Under the pieces are notes generated by a model. That model was not told the origin of the DNA and did not search any database. It was given only the letters and a program-made list of their open reading frames with translations. Both the position numbers and the translations under genes were made by a program. Shown in pieces: positions 13,232-21,058 of a stretch of 36,285 nt of DNA. The DNA is from JAVWMQ01 sp036646055 (GTDB taxonomy: Bacteria; Bacillota; Clostridia; Peptostreptococcales; Anaerovoracaceae). The stretch is from contig JAVXMY010000008.1 of assembly GCA_036646055.1 (NCBI GenBank), positions 1 through 36,285 on the forward strand. Reading direction: 5' to 3'. Position 1 is the first letter of the stretch. Every line of letters starts with the position of its first letter.

Positions 13232-14623
13232 ATGAAGGCAAGAGATTATGTAAAAATAATTACTGAACTGGCTCAGCTAATACAAGAAGGCATCCATATA
13301 GTAGATGAAAATGGTACATCTATATTTTATAGTTCTAAAATGGCAGAATTAGAACAGGTTAGAAGAGAGGATGTATTAGGGAAGCCTTTTAGAGAGGTTT
13401 TCGCTCACATTCCAATGAGCGAAAGTACACTTAACTTGGCTCTAAAAAAACGAAAAGCAACATATAATAAGGAACAAACTTATACAAATAAATATGGCAA
13501 GCCCATAACAACTGTAAACTCTACAGTTCCAATTATAATAGATGGTAACTTGGCAGGCGCTGTAGAAATAGCCAACGACATTACCAGTATTAAGGTTATG
13601 ACAGATACAATTATGGAATTACAAGGTAAGGAAATTCAGGGTGGAAGTCAATATGATGCTAAAATCAAAAGATATACCTTTGCTGATTTAATTGGTAATA
13701 ATCGTGAGTTTAAACGACAGGTGGAAATAGCTAAGAAAGCAGCTAACAGTAAGGCAAGCGTTTTCATGTACGGAGAAACTGGTACCGGCAAAGAGCTTTT
13801 TGCCCAGAGCATACACTATGGAAGCAGCAGGGCTGGGAAACCTTTTCTTAGTCAAAACTGCTCATCTCTACCCGAAAGTTTACTTGAAACTGTACTGTTT
13901 GGAGTTGCCAAGTCTACTATTAATGGAGAAGAGGGACGGCTAGGATTATTTGAACAGGCCAATGGTGGAACCTTACTACTTGATGAAATTTCAGCACTTT
14001 CTTACGAAATGCAGAGCAAACTTCTTCGGGTTATTCAGGAGGAATACATTAGGAGAGTTGGTAGCAACCAGTTGATTCCAATTAATGTTAGAGTTATTGC
14101 AACTATTAACGAGCCTGTTGGTGAGTTACTAGCTAAGGGAGATTTGAGGAAGGATCTATATTATAGGCTTAATATTATTAGTTTAAATTTGCCACCTCTA
14201 AGGGAGAGGAAGGATGACATAGATACTTTGGCTAAATATCTTTTGGAGAAGCAATCTATTAAAGCTAATAAATTTATTCCTGGATTTGAGACTGATGCCT
14301 TGCGGAAGTTTTATGAATACGACTTCCCTGGTAATGTTAGGGAACTTGAAAACTGTGTGGCAAGGGCTGTGGCCTTAGCTGAAGAAGATAAGCGTATTAG
14401 CGAGTCGGAAGTTGAAGTTAATAATGTGGAGAAAAATAAAGGGCCTATCTCTTCTGCATTTAATGCTGCAGAAGAGGGAATGGTAGATTATATGGAAAGG
14501 CTTGAGCAAAGCTTAATTGAAGAGGCTTTGACTGTTAGACAGGGAAATGTGTCTCAAGCAGCAGAGTTTTTGGGCATAAAAAGGCAAACTTTACAACATA
14601 AATTAAAAAAATATGGTATATAA
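13232..14623 (+). CDS. PAS-AAA+-Fis regulator of ornithine fermentation (OraR/RocR type) with degenerate GAFTGA loop
   Basis: A 463-residue regulator with the layout of sigma-54 enhancer-binding proteins. It has a PAS-like sensor (about 10-110, IHIVDENGTSIFYSSKMAEL), an AAA+ domain with Walker A GETGTGKE (181-188), Walker B LLLDE (Asp251/Glu252) and LRKDLYYRLN, and a Fis-type HTH at the C terminus (SQAAEFLGIKRQTLQHKLKK). The loop that should read GAFTGA to contact sigma-54 reads STINGE (228-233), so classical sigma-54 activation is doubtful. The start was taken at ATG 13232, 6 nt after AGGAGGG; the ATG at 13214 precedes that RBS. It lies directly upstream of ord, so control of the ornithine operon is the natural inference. 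Confidence 0.85.
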   Translation: MKARDYVKIITELAQLIQEGIHIVDENGTSIFYSSKMAELEQVRREDVLGKPFREVFAHIPMSESTLNLALKKRKATYNKEQTYTNKYGKPITTVNSTVPIIIDGNLAGAVEIANDITSIKVMTDTIMELQGKEIQGGSQYDAKIKRYTFADLIGNNREFKRQVEIAKKAANSKASVFMYGETGTGKELFAQSIHYGSSRAGKPFLSQNCSSLPESLLETVLFGVAKSTINGEEGRLGLFEQANGGTLLLDEISALSYEMQSKLLRVIQEEYIRRVGSNQLIPINVRVIATINEPVGELLAKGDLRKDLYYRLNIISLNLPPLRERKDDIDTLAKYLLEKQSIKANKFIPGFETDALRKFYEYDFPGNVRELENCVARAVALAEEDKRISESEVEVNNVEKNKGPISSAFNAAEEGMVDYMERLEQSLIEEALTVRQGNVSQAAEFLGIKRQTLQHKLKKYGI

Positions 14624-14634
14624 AACAAAATGAA

Positions 14635-14676
14635 GCAAATATTCTTGCACTTGGGCGCAAAAATATTTGCTTTTTT
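14635..14676 (+). terminator. Intrinsic terminator of the regulator gene
   Basis: GCAAATATT (14635-14643) pairs with AATATTTGC (14662-14670), with an inner TTGC/GCAA helix, followed by six T residues. It separates the regulator from the ord operon. Confidence 0.88.
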
Positions 14677-14729
14677 AATAAAAAACAAAGGAATACAACT
14701 TGAATTGTTAGAAAATTTAAGTATAACTC

Positions 14730-14758
14730 TTGGTTAATGTTTGCCTTTAGTATATAAT
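14730..14758 (+). promoter_or_regulatory. Sigma-70-type promoter of the ornithine fermentation operon
   Basis: TTGGTT (14730-14735) and consensus TATAAT (14753-14758) are separated by 17 nt, giving a leader of about 75 nt before ord. The overlapping TGGTTAATGTTTGC resembles a sigma-54 -24/-12 element, but its GG and GC are one base closer than the strict spacing allows. Confidence 0.75.
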
Positions 14759-14839
14759 GTTAGTTGTAGTAAAAACCATGTGCTACACAAAAAGATAATC
14801 AATAAATTTTATTTATTATAAGAAAAGGAGAATACTAAT

Positions 14840-15898
14840 ATGAAAAACGTAAAAGTAATTATTTGGGGTCTTGGTGCAATGGGCGGCGGAGTTGCTGACA
14901 TGCTATTAACTAAGAAAGGTATCGACATTGTAGGAGTTGCTGGTAGAGGCAAGAAAATTGGAACTTCAATGTACGACTACATCAAGACTGAAAAAGGTGA
15001 CAGAGAAGACGTACTAATCCAGGCTTCTGAAGATGTAATCAAGCCAGGTGCCGCTGACGTAGTTATTCTATGCACAGACTCTTTCACAAAGAATGCATTC
15101 CCAAGATTAAAGTTCATCATGGAACAGGGAATCAACGTTATCACTTCTGCAGAAGAAATGGCTTACCCAGCTGCTCAGAATCCTGATTTAGCTGCTCAGC
15201 TTGACGAAATTGCAAAGGCTAACGGAGTATCTTGTCTAGGAACAGGAATCAACCCAGGACATATCATGGACTTATTAGTTCTAGTTATGACAGGTTGCAT
15301 GACAGATGTTGAACATATCTTATCTAAGAGAGTTAACTCACTTTCTCCATTCGGACCTGCTGTAATGGAAGAACAGGGAATTGGTATCTCAGTTGATGAT
15401 TTCAACAAGAGAAAAGCTGACGGAACAATGGCTGGTCACGTAGGATTTGCTGAATCAGTTGGTCTTATTGCTGAAGGTCTAGGCCTAGGCGTTGACAAAT
15501 TCTCTCAGGATATGGAACCAATCGCTACAGATGTTGATAGAAAATCTCCATACGGATTCGCAGCTGCTGGATCTTGTGCTGGTGTATCAATGACTGCAGA
15601 TGCTGTTCTAAGCAACGGTATGGAAGTAAGAATGGAACATCCACAGCAGATCGAACCTGAACAGGTTGGCGTTCAGACTGGTGACTATGTAATCATCAAG
15701 GGAACACCTAACTGTAACATGGTTAACAGCCCTGAAATCGAAGGTGGTCTAGGAACAATCGCTATGGTTGCTAACATGATCCCTCAGATCATCAATGCTG
15801 AAGCTGGTCTACACACAATGATTTCTCTTCCAGTTCCAAGAGCTCTTATGGGTGACGTAAGAGAAAGAATCAACCCAGACAAGAAGATCGTAAAATAA
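14840..15898 (+). CDS. ord: 2,4-diaminopentanoate dehydrogenase
   Basis: A 352-residue NAD(P)-dependent enzyme that oxidatively deaminates (2R,4S)-2,4-diaminopentanoate to 2-amino-4-oxopentanoate and ammonia. This step follows the aminomutase. An N-terminal Rossmann fold begins KVIIWGLGAMGGGVADML (GxGxxG at residues 10-15). The middle and C-terminal parts (LGTGINPGHIMDLLVL, RVNSLSPFGPAVMEEQGIG) match the dihydrodipicolinate-reductase-like Ord family. The RBS is AAAAGGAG. It is the first gene of the operon. Codon use (Arg mostly AGA, Gln mostly CAG) is strongly biased and continues through oraE, consistent with very high expression. Confidence 0.93.
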   Translation: MKNVKVIIWGLGAMGGGVADMLLTKKGIDIVGVAGRGKKIGTSMYDYIKTEKGDREDVLIQASEDVIKPGAADVVILCTDSFTKNAFPRLKFIMEQGINVITSAEEMAYPAAQNPDLAAQLDEIAKANGVSCLGTGINPGHIMDLLVLVMTGCMTDVEHILSKRVNSLSPFGPAVMEEQGIGISVDDFNKRKADGTMAGHVGFAESVGLIAEGLGLGVDKFSQDMEPIATDVDRKSPYGFAAAGSCAGVSMTADAVLSNGMEVRMEHPQQIEPEQVGVQTGDYVIIKGTPNCNMVNSPEIEGGLGTIAMVANMIPQIINAEAGLHTMISLPVPRALMGDVRERINPDKKIVK

Positions 15899-15920
15899 TT
15901 CGATTGAATTAAGTTGAAGA

Positions 15921-15997
15921 ATAAATTAGTAATTGCTAATTTATAGAATTTAATATTACTAAAATAATACTAGGCAATACTTTATGTACTGCCTAGT
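15921..15997 (+). other. Two RNA hairpins between ord and ortA
   Basis: ATAAATTAG/CTAATTTAT (15921-15929 with 15936-15944) and ACTAGGCA/TGCCTAGT (15969-15976 with 15990-15997) are perfect stems. Neither is followed by a T tract, so they are more likely mRNA processing or stability elements that set ord above the downstream genes than terminators. Confidence 0.55.
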
Positions 15998-16024
15998 ACT
16001 ATGTACTATACAAAGGAGATAAAA

Positions 16025-16324
16025 ATGGCTAAAAAAGGAGATTGGGTGCGTATTCATTCAGTTGTACTAAAAGCTGAGGAAAGAACAGCTAAAATTCCAG
16101 AAGACACACAGAAATGTGACCTTCAACAGTGGACAAAAGGTTTCTTACAGGAAGATGGAGAAATTGGTGATGAAGTAACAGTTAAGACTGCTGCTAACCG
16201 TATTGAAAAAGGAACTCTTATTGAAGAAGCTCCATACTATACACATAGTTATGGTAAATTTGTTCCAGAAATTCTAGAAATTGATAAACAGTTAAGAGAA
16301 ATTATGTTCGGAGGTGACAAGTAA
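16025..16324 (+). CDS. ortA: 2-amino-4-oxopentanoate thiolase subunit OrtA
   Basis: A 99-residue small subunit of the AKP thiolase, which with OrtB uses CoA to cleave 2-amino-4-oxopentanoate into acetyl-CoA and D-alanine. The sequence AKKGDWVRIHSVVLKAEERTAKIPEDTQ is typical of OrtA. I placed the start at ATG 16025, preceded by AAAGGAGATAAAA; the ATG at 16001 precedes the RBS and would add eight unrelated residues. Its last base overlaps the ortB start (TAATG), so the two subunits are probably translationally coupled. Confidence 0.93.
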   Translation: MAKKGDWVRIHSVVLKAEERTAKIPEDTQKCDLQQWTKGFLQEDGEIGDEVTVKTAANRIEKGTLIEEAPYYTHSYGKFVPEILEIDKQLREIMFGGDK

Positions 16325-17739
16325 TGACATTAGCAAAAGATTATGATTCAGTAATGGGAAGATCAAATGACATTATGAAGAAAGCCTTAGGACTAGATTA
16401 CAACGAATTCGAATCTGGTTCAGTTGCATTTGATTACGAAGCTTTAATGGCTTCAACAGGATACACTTTAGAAGAAGTTGCTAAAATTCAGTCAAGAACA
16501 GCAGTAGGTAACACTCCTCTAATCGAACTTAGAAACTTATCAGCTCTTTCAAGAAAATATGCTAAACCAGGATTTGGTGCTAGAATTTTCGCTAAAGACG
16601 AAGCAGCTAACGCTTCAGGAAGTTTCAAAGCAAGAAGAGCAGCTTGTGCTGTAGCTCATGCTAAGAAATTAGGATACAAAGGTGTAATCGCAGCTACTTC
16701 AGGTAACTACGGTGCAGCTGTAGCATCTCAGGCAGCAATGCAGGGATTAGAATGTATCATCGTTCAGGAATGTTACGACTCAAAAGGAATCGGACAGCCT
16801 GAAATCGTTGAAAAAGCAAGAAAATGCGAAGCTTATGGAGCAGAAGTTGTACAGTTAACTGTAGGACCTGAATTATTCTATAGCTTCTTAAAGATTCTAG
16901 AAGAAACTGGATACTTTAACGCATCACTATACTCACCATTTGGTATTGCTGGAGTTGAAACTTTAGGATACGAAATCGTTATGCAGTGTAGAGATATAGT
17001 TGGCAAAGACCCAGAAATGATCGTTTGTACTAACGCTGGTGGCGGTATGATGACAGGTACAGCTAGAGGAGCTCTAAAAGCTGGCGCAGAAAACACACAG
17101 TTTGTTTCTGCTTCAATTGACTTAACAGGACTTCATATGGCTTCTGACCAACAGTTCAATAAGAAATCTTGTACAACTGGACATACTGGATTCGGTGTTC
17201 CTTATGCAACAGATCCAGACCATTCAGATGTTCCAAGATCAGCTGCTAGACCTTTAAGATACATGGATAGATATGTAACTGTAACTCAGGGTGAAGTAAT
17301 GTACACAACTGAAATGCTTGCTAACCTAGAAGGTATCGAAAGAGGACCTGCTGGTAACACTGCTATTGCTTCAGCATTTGCTTTAGCTCAGGAATTACCT
17401 GAAGATGCAGTAATCGTAGTAAGTGAAACTGAATACACAGGTGCTGGTAAGCACATTCAGCCTCAGTTAGCATTTGCTAGAGAAAACGGAATTGAAATCA
17501 AGTTTGGTGATCCAGGCGTTGAAGACAAACCAGGCGTAAACATTGTACTTCCTTCAGATCCAGGTAAGATCAGAATTAAGAACATGGACATTAACCGTCA
17601 GAGAACTTCTTTAGTAAGAAAAGCTTGTCAGGCTCATAACATGAACCCAACAGAAGCAGATATTGAATTCTTAGCTGCTGAAACTAAGACATCTGTTGAC
17701 TGGGTTAAAGAAACATTAAAGAGCCTAAATATTGGTTAA
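16324..17739 (+). CDS. ortB: 2-amino-4-oxopentanoate thiolase subunit OrtB (PLP-dependent)
   Basis: A 471-residue catalytic subunit of AKP thiolase. It has the tryptophan-synthase-beta/threonine-synthase fold of type II PLP enzymes. The Schiff-base lysine is Lys102 in NASGSFKARRA, a phosphate- and substrate-binding region follows in ATSGNYGAAVASQAA, and a glycine-rich loop is visible in TNAGGGMMTGTARG. N- and C-terminal extensions beyond the common fold fit the OrtB family. The start codon overlaps the ortA stop. It is the energy-relevant step of the pathway, because acetyl-CoA can yield ATP. Confidence 0.94.
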   Translation: MTLAKDYDSVMGRSNDIMKKALGLDYNEFESGSVAFDYEALMASTGYTLEEVAKIQSRTAVGNTPLIELRNLSALSRKYAKPGFGARIFAKDEAANASGSFKARRAACAVAHAKKLGYKGVIAATSGNYGAAVASQAAMQGLECIIVQECYDSKGIGQPEIVEKARKCEAYGAEVVQLTVGPELFYSFLKILEETGYFNASLYSPFGIAGVETLGYEIVMQCRDIVGKDPEMIVCTNAGGGMMTGTARGALKAGAENTQFVSASIDLTGLHMASDQQFNKKSCTTGHTGFGVPYATDPDHSDVPRSAARPLRYMDRYVTVTQGEVMYTTEMLANLEGIERGPAGNTAIASAFALAQELPEDAVIVVSETEYTGAGKHIQPQLAFARENGIEIKFGDPGVEDKPGVNIVLPSDPGKIRIKNMDINRQRTSLVRKACQAHNMNPTEADIEFLAAETKTSVDWVKETLKSLNIG

Positions 17740-17798
17740 TTAAACCACTAAGGATTAAATTTCTTTAGCTCCAACGCACAGGATTAAGGAACAAAAAA

Positions 17799-17825
17799 GA
17801 GATAGTGCCTATTAGGCGCTATCTC
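17799..17825 (+). other. RNA hairpin between ortB and oraS
   Basis: GAGATAGTGCC (17799-17809) pairs with GGCGCTATCTC (17815-17825), with one T-G wobble and loop TATTA. The following CTAATAAAAT is not a T tract. It may be a processing or stabilising hairpin, or a leaky terminator, before the aminomutase genes. Confidence 0.55.
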
Positions 17826-17871
17826 CTAATAAAATATTAATAATTAATATTAATGAAAGGAAATTAATAGG

Positions 17872-18234
17872 ATGAAAAGAGCAGACGATTTTGCAGAACG
17901 CAGAAAACATATTGCAGACTTATCTGACCAGGAACTATATGACAGATTCTGGGCAGCAACAGAAAAGGTAGTTCAGCCTTTATTAGACTTAGGTAGAGAA
18001 AATACAACTCCTTCAGTAGAAAGAGCTGTATTATTAAGAATGGGAATTTCTTCATTAGAAACTAAGCCTATTGTTGAAGGATGTATGGATAGAGGACTTA
18101 TGGGCAAAGGTGCAGGTCACGTTGTTTATAAGCTATCTAAAGAAAAGAACATTTCAATCAAAGAAGCTGGCACAATGCTAGCTGAAGGAAAAGGTTGGGA
18201 TGAAGCAGTAGCATTATTCAAGGGAGGTAAATAA
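17872..18234 (+). CDS. oraS: D-ornithine 4,5-aminomutase S subunit
   Basis: A 120-residue small subunit of the B12- and PLP-dependent D-ornithine 4,5-aminomutase. The sequence RADDFAERRKHIADLSDQELYDRFWAATEKVVQPLLDLGREN and the ending GTMLAEGKGWDEAVALFKGGK match the OraS family, which is needed for holoenzyme stability. The start ATG 17872 is preceded by AAAGGAAATTAATAGG. It is followed one base later by oraE, with the oraE RBS (GGAGG) inside the end of this gene. Confidence 0.93.
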   Translation: MKRADDFAERRKHIADLSDQELYDRFWAATEKVVQPLLDLGRENTTPSVERAVLLRMGISSLETKPIVEGCMDRGLMGKGAGHVVYKLSKEKNISIKEAGTMLAEGKGWDEAVALFKGGK

Positions 18235-18235
18235 G

Positions 18236-20443
18236 ATGAAAGAATTAGTATACAACGAAAAATTAGACGTTGAAGAAATCTTAAAAGACCTTGAAAACTA
18301 TGCACCTAGAAGAAAAGGTTGGGTATGGAGAACACCTGTAGAAGATTTACAGATGGGACCATTCACATACAAGGATGCTTCAGCACCAATGAAGAATGGG
18401 GTTCCACTACCTCCAGCTAAATATTTTGATAATATTGACCCACAGCCAATCCAGACAATTACAACTGAAATCGCTTCAGGTAGATTTGAAGACGATATTA
18501 GAAGAATGAGAATGGGAGCTTGGCATGGTTCTGACCATTTAATGGTTATCAGAACTGCTGGTCAGTCACATATGGACGGACTTATTGAAGGTACTCCACA
18601 GGGTATCGGTGGCGTTCCTATTACTAGAAAACAGGTTAGAGCACAGAGAAAAGCTTGTGATTTAATCGAAGACGAAGTTGGTCGTCCAATTAACTACCAT
18701 TCATACGTTTCAGGCGTAGCAGGACCAGACGTTGCTGTTATGTTCGCTGAAGAAGGTATCAATGGTGCCCATCAGGATCCACAGTACAACGTTCTTTACA
18801 GAAACATTAACTGTGTAAGATCTTTTGTAGACGCTTGCGAATCTAAGAGAATCTTAGCTTGGGCTGACATCGCTCAGATTGATGGAGCTCATAACGCTAA
18901 CGCTACAGCTAGAGAAGCTTGGAAAGTAATGCCTGAACTTATTGTACAGCATGCTATTAACTCTAAGTTCTCAGAAATGGTTGGAATCAAACCTGAAAAT
19001 ATTTGTCTATCAACAGTACCTCCAACAGCTACTCCAGCTCCATGCGTATACATGGACTTACCTTATGCAGTAGCACTAAGAGACATCTGTGACAAATACA
19101 AGATGAGATGCCAGCAGAATACTAAGTACATTGATTCATCAGCTAGAGAAGCTACAGTAACTCACGTACTTAACATGATGATTTCTAAGCTAACTAGAGC
19201 AGATATCCAGTCAACAATTACACCTGACGAAGGTAGAAACGTTCCTTGGCATATCTACAACATGGAAGCTTGCGATACAGCTAAACAGACATTAATCGGT
19301 CTTGACGGATTAATGGATATGGTTGAATTAAAGCAGGATGGTCCATTAAGAGAAAATGCTAGAAAAATCAAAGAAAAAGCTTTATTATTTATGGAAGAAA
19401 TCCTAGAAGTAGGCGGATACTTCCAAGCTGTTCAGGAAGGTTTCTTTGTAGACTCAGCTGAATACCCTGAAAGAAACGGAGACGGTATTGCTCGTAAGAT
19501 CGAAGGCGGAATCGGATACGGATTCGTTTACGAAAGAGACGAAGACTACATGGCTCCTGTTACAGCTCACTTTGGTAGAAATAACGTTGAACAGTACGGT
19601 GGAAACCCAGAAGATCCATCAGCACTAATCGGCGGATGTACATTCGAAGACAGAAGCAAAATTGTTTACATTGATGAATTAGATGAAAACGATAACGTTC
19701 ACCAGAGAATGGCAGAAACAGCTAAGTACAGATTAACAGATATTGTTAAGCCAGAAATGGAATGGTTAGCTGACGGAACAATTATGATCTCAATGATGAT
19801 TCCTACAAACAGAAGAACTGCAGAAGTAGTTGCTGTTCAGATTGGTAAGAAACTTGGTTTAGTTGATCCTGAAGTAATTTCAAGAGAAGTTATGCAGGAA
19901 GCTGAAGGAACAAGAATCGAAATGAAGGGTAAAATTGACTTTGACATCGACGTTTCAAAACTTGTTATTCCACCAGAACCACATTACTTATCAGATGATG
20001 AAATCAGAAACGACATTTCAGAACATCCTCTAAAGATTGTTTGCGGAACTGTTGGAGAAGACGAACACTCAGTAGGTCTTCGTGAAATCATCGACATTAA
20101 ACATGGTGGTATCGAAAGATTTGGTATCGAAGTTGAATATCTTGGAACTTCAGTTCCAGTAGAAAAGCTAGTTGACGCGGCTATTGAATTAAAGGCAGAA
20201 GCTATTCTAGCATCAACAATCATTTCTCACGATAACATTCACTACAAGAACATGAAGAGAATTCATGAACTATGTGTAGAAAAAGGTATTAGAGATGATG
20301 TTATCATCGTTGCTGGTGGTACACAGGTAATTCCTGAAGAAGGAGTTAAGACTGGTATTGATGCAGCATTTGGTAGAAACTCTCATGGTATCGACGTTGC
20401 TTCATTCTTAATCGAAGAAAGAGTAAGAAGAAGAAACAAATAA
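18236..20443 (+). CDS. oraE: D-ornithine 4,5-aminomutase E subunit (adenosylcobalamin- and PLP-dependent)
   Basis: A 735-residue catalytic subunit that migrates the 5-amino group of D-ornithine to C4, giving 2,4-diaminopentanoate. The N-terminal part is the TIM-barrel catalytic core (DHLMVIRTAGQSHMDGLIEGTPQG). The C-terminal part is a cobalamin Rossmann domain with base-on motif DEHSVG, where His611 would be the cobalt ligand. Lys622, eleven residues later, is the expected PLP Schiff-base lysine; the spacing equals the His618/Lys629 pair I recall for the Acetoanaerobium (Clostridium) sticklandii enzyme. Downstream GTS and AGGTQ loops complete the B12 fold. It is full length, with the same strong codon bias as its upstream neighbours. 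Confidence 0.96.
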   Translation: MKELVYNEKLDVEEILKDLENYAPRRKGWVWRTPVEDLQMGPFTYKDASAPMKNGVPLPPAKYFDNIDPQPIQTITTEIASGRFEDDIRRMRMGAWHGSDHLMVIRTAGQSHMDGLIEGTPQGIGGVPITRKQVRAQRKACDLIEDEVGRPINYHSYVSGVAGPDVAVMFAEEGINGAHQDPQYNVLYRNINCVRSFVDACESKRILAWADIAQIDGAHNANATAREAWKVMPELIVQHAINSKFSEMVGIKPENICLSTVPPTATPAPCVYMDLPYAVALRDICDKYKMRCQQNTKYIDSSAREATVTHVLNMMISKLTRADIQSTITPDEGRNVPWHIYNMEACDTAKQTLIGLDGLMDMVELKQDGPLRENARKIKEKALLFMEEILEVGGYFQAVQEGFFVDSAEYPERNGDGIARKIEGGIGYGFVYERDEDYMAPVTAHFGRNNVEQYGGNPEDPSALIGGCTFEDRSKIVYIDELDENDNVHQRMAETAKYRLTDIVKPEMEWLADGTIMISMMIPTNRRTAEVVAVQIGKKLGLVDPEVISREVMQEAEGTRIEMKGKIDFDIDVSKLVIPPEPHYLSDDEIRNDISEHPLKIVCGTVGEDEHSVGLREIIDIKHGGIERFGIEVEYLGTSVPVEKLVDAAIELKAEAILASTIISHDNIHYKNMKRIHELCVEKGIRDDVIIVAGGTQVIPEEGVKTGIDAAFGRNSHGIDVASFLIEERVRRRNK

Positions 20444-20474
20444 CATTAGTTATTAATGAAAGAATTTACAGAGA

Positions 20475-20503
20475 GGGGTAGGACTAGTCCTGCCCCTTAT
20501 TTT
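20475..20503 (+). terminator. Terminator-like hairpin after oraE
   Basis: GGGGTAGGAC and GTCCTGCCCC (20475-20496) form a GC-rich stem with one wobble, followed by TTATTTT. The T tract is broken, so it may only partly stop transcription and lower the level of the downstream GNAT, glmL-like and racemase genes. Confidence 0.65.
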
Positions 20504-20522
20504 AAAAAAAGGAGTATTAAAC

Positions 20523-20990
20523 GTGATAGCACGCTTATGTAAACCAGAAGACAAAGCTACTTGGGTAGCACTAAATAGAGATTTCATGGAAGAAGAACTT
20601 GGCGACAACGAATTTTGGGCATCTACCGTTGAAATTTCAACAAAAAAATTGGAAGAAGCCTTTGATAAGGCAATGGAAAAACCTGGGGATGTATTCTTAA
20701 TGTTATTTGAACATGAAGATAAGGTTCTAGGCTTTTCAAACTTGGTAAGATTCTTTAGTGTATGGGCTAATGGAGATGCATTAATTGTAGATGACTTCTT
20801 TATTTGCGATGAATACAGACACATGGGAATTGGAAAAGATGGAGTTAAAATAGTTGAAAATTTTGCTGAAAAACACAAATTCAACAGAATTCAGTTCCAT
20901 TCAAACCATGAAGATGAAAGAACATATGAATTTTTTAATGCTATTGGATTTAATCCAACAGATATGAAGTTCTATGTAAGACACTTTTAG
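20523..20990 (+). CDS. GNAT-family N-acetyltransferase within the ornithine cluster
   Basis: A 155-residue protein with a GNAT fold. The acetyl-CoA-binding motif A is seen in VDDFFICDEYRHMGIGKDGVKIVENFAEK, followed by a typical motif B in RIQFHSNHEDERTYEFFNAIGF. The start is GTG at 20523, 9 nt after AAGGAG; no ATG lies nearby in frame. It sits between oraE and the glmL-like gene, after a partial terminator. The substrate is unknown. Acetylation of an amine of the ornithine pathway, or protection from an excess of it, is possible but is only inferred from position. I do not recall this gene in the described clusters of Clostridioides or Acetoanaerobium. Confidence 0.82.
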   Translation: MIARLCKPEDKATWVALNRDFMEEELGDNEFWASTVEISTKKLEEAFDKAMEKPGDVFLMLFEHEDKVLGFSNLVRFFSVWANGDALIVDDFFICDEYRHMGIGKDGVKIVENFAEKHKFNRIQFHSNHEDERTYEFFNAIGFNPTDMKFYVRHF

Positions 20991-21058
20991 TTAAGTAAAA
21001 ACATTATACAATATGTATGGTGACATTTTAATATAATTAATTAAGAAATGGAGGGCGT

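Noticed and set aside
14635..14676. Sigma-54 promoter in TTGGGCGCAAAAATATTTGC
   Set aside because: The GG-to-GC spacing is wrong, and the sequence is part of an intrinsic terminator.
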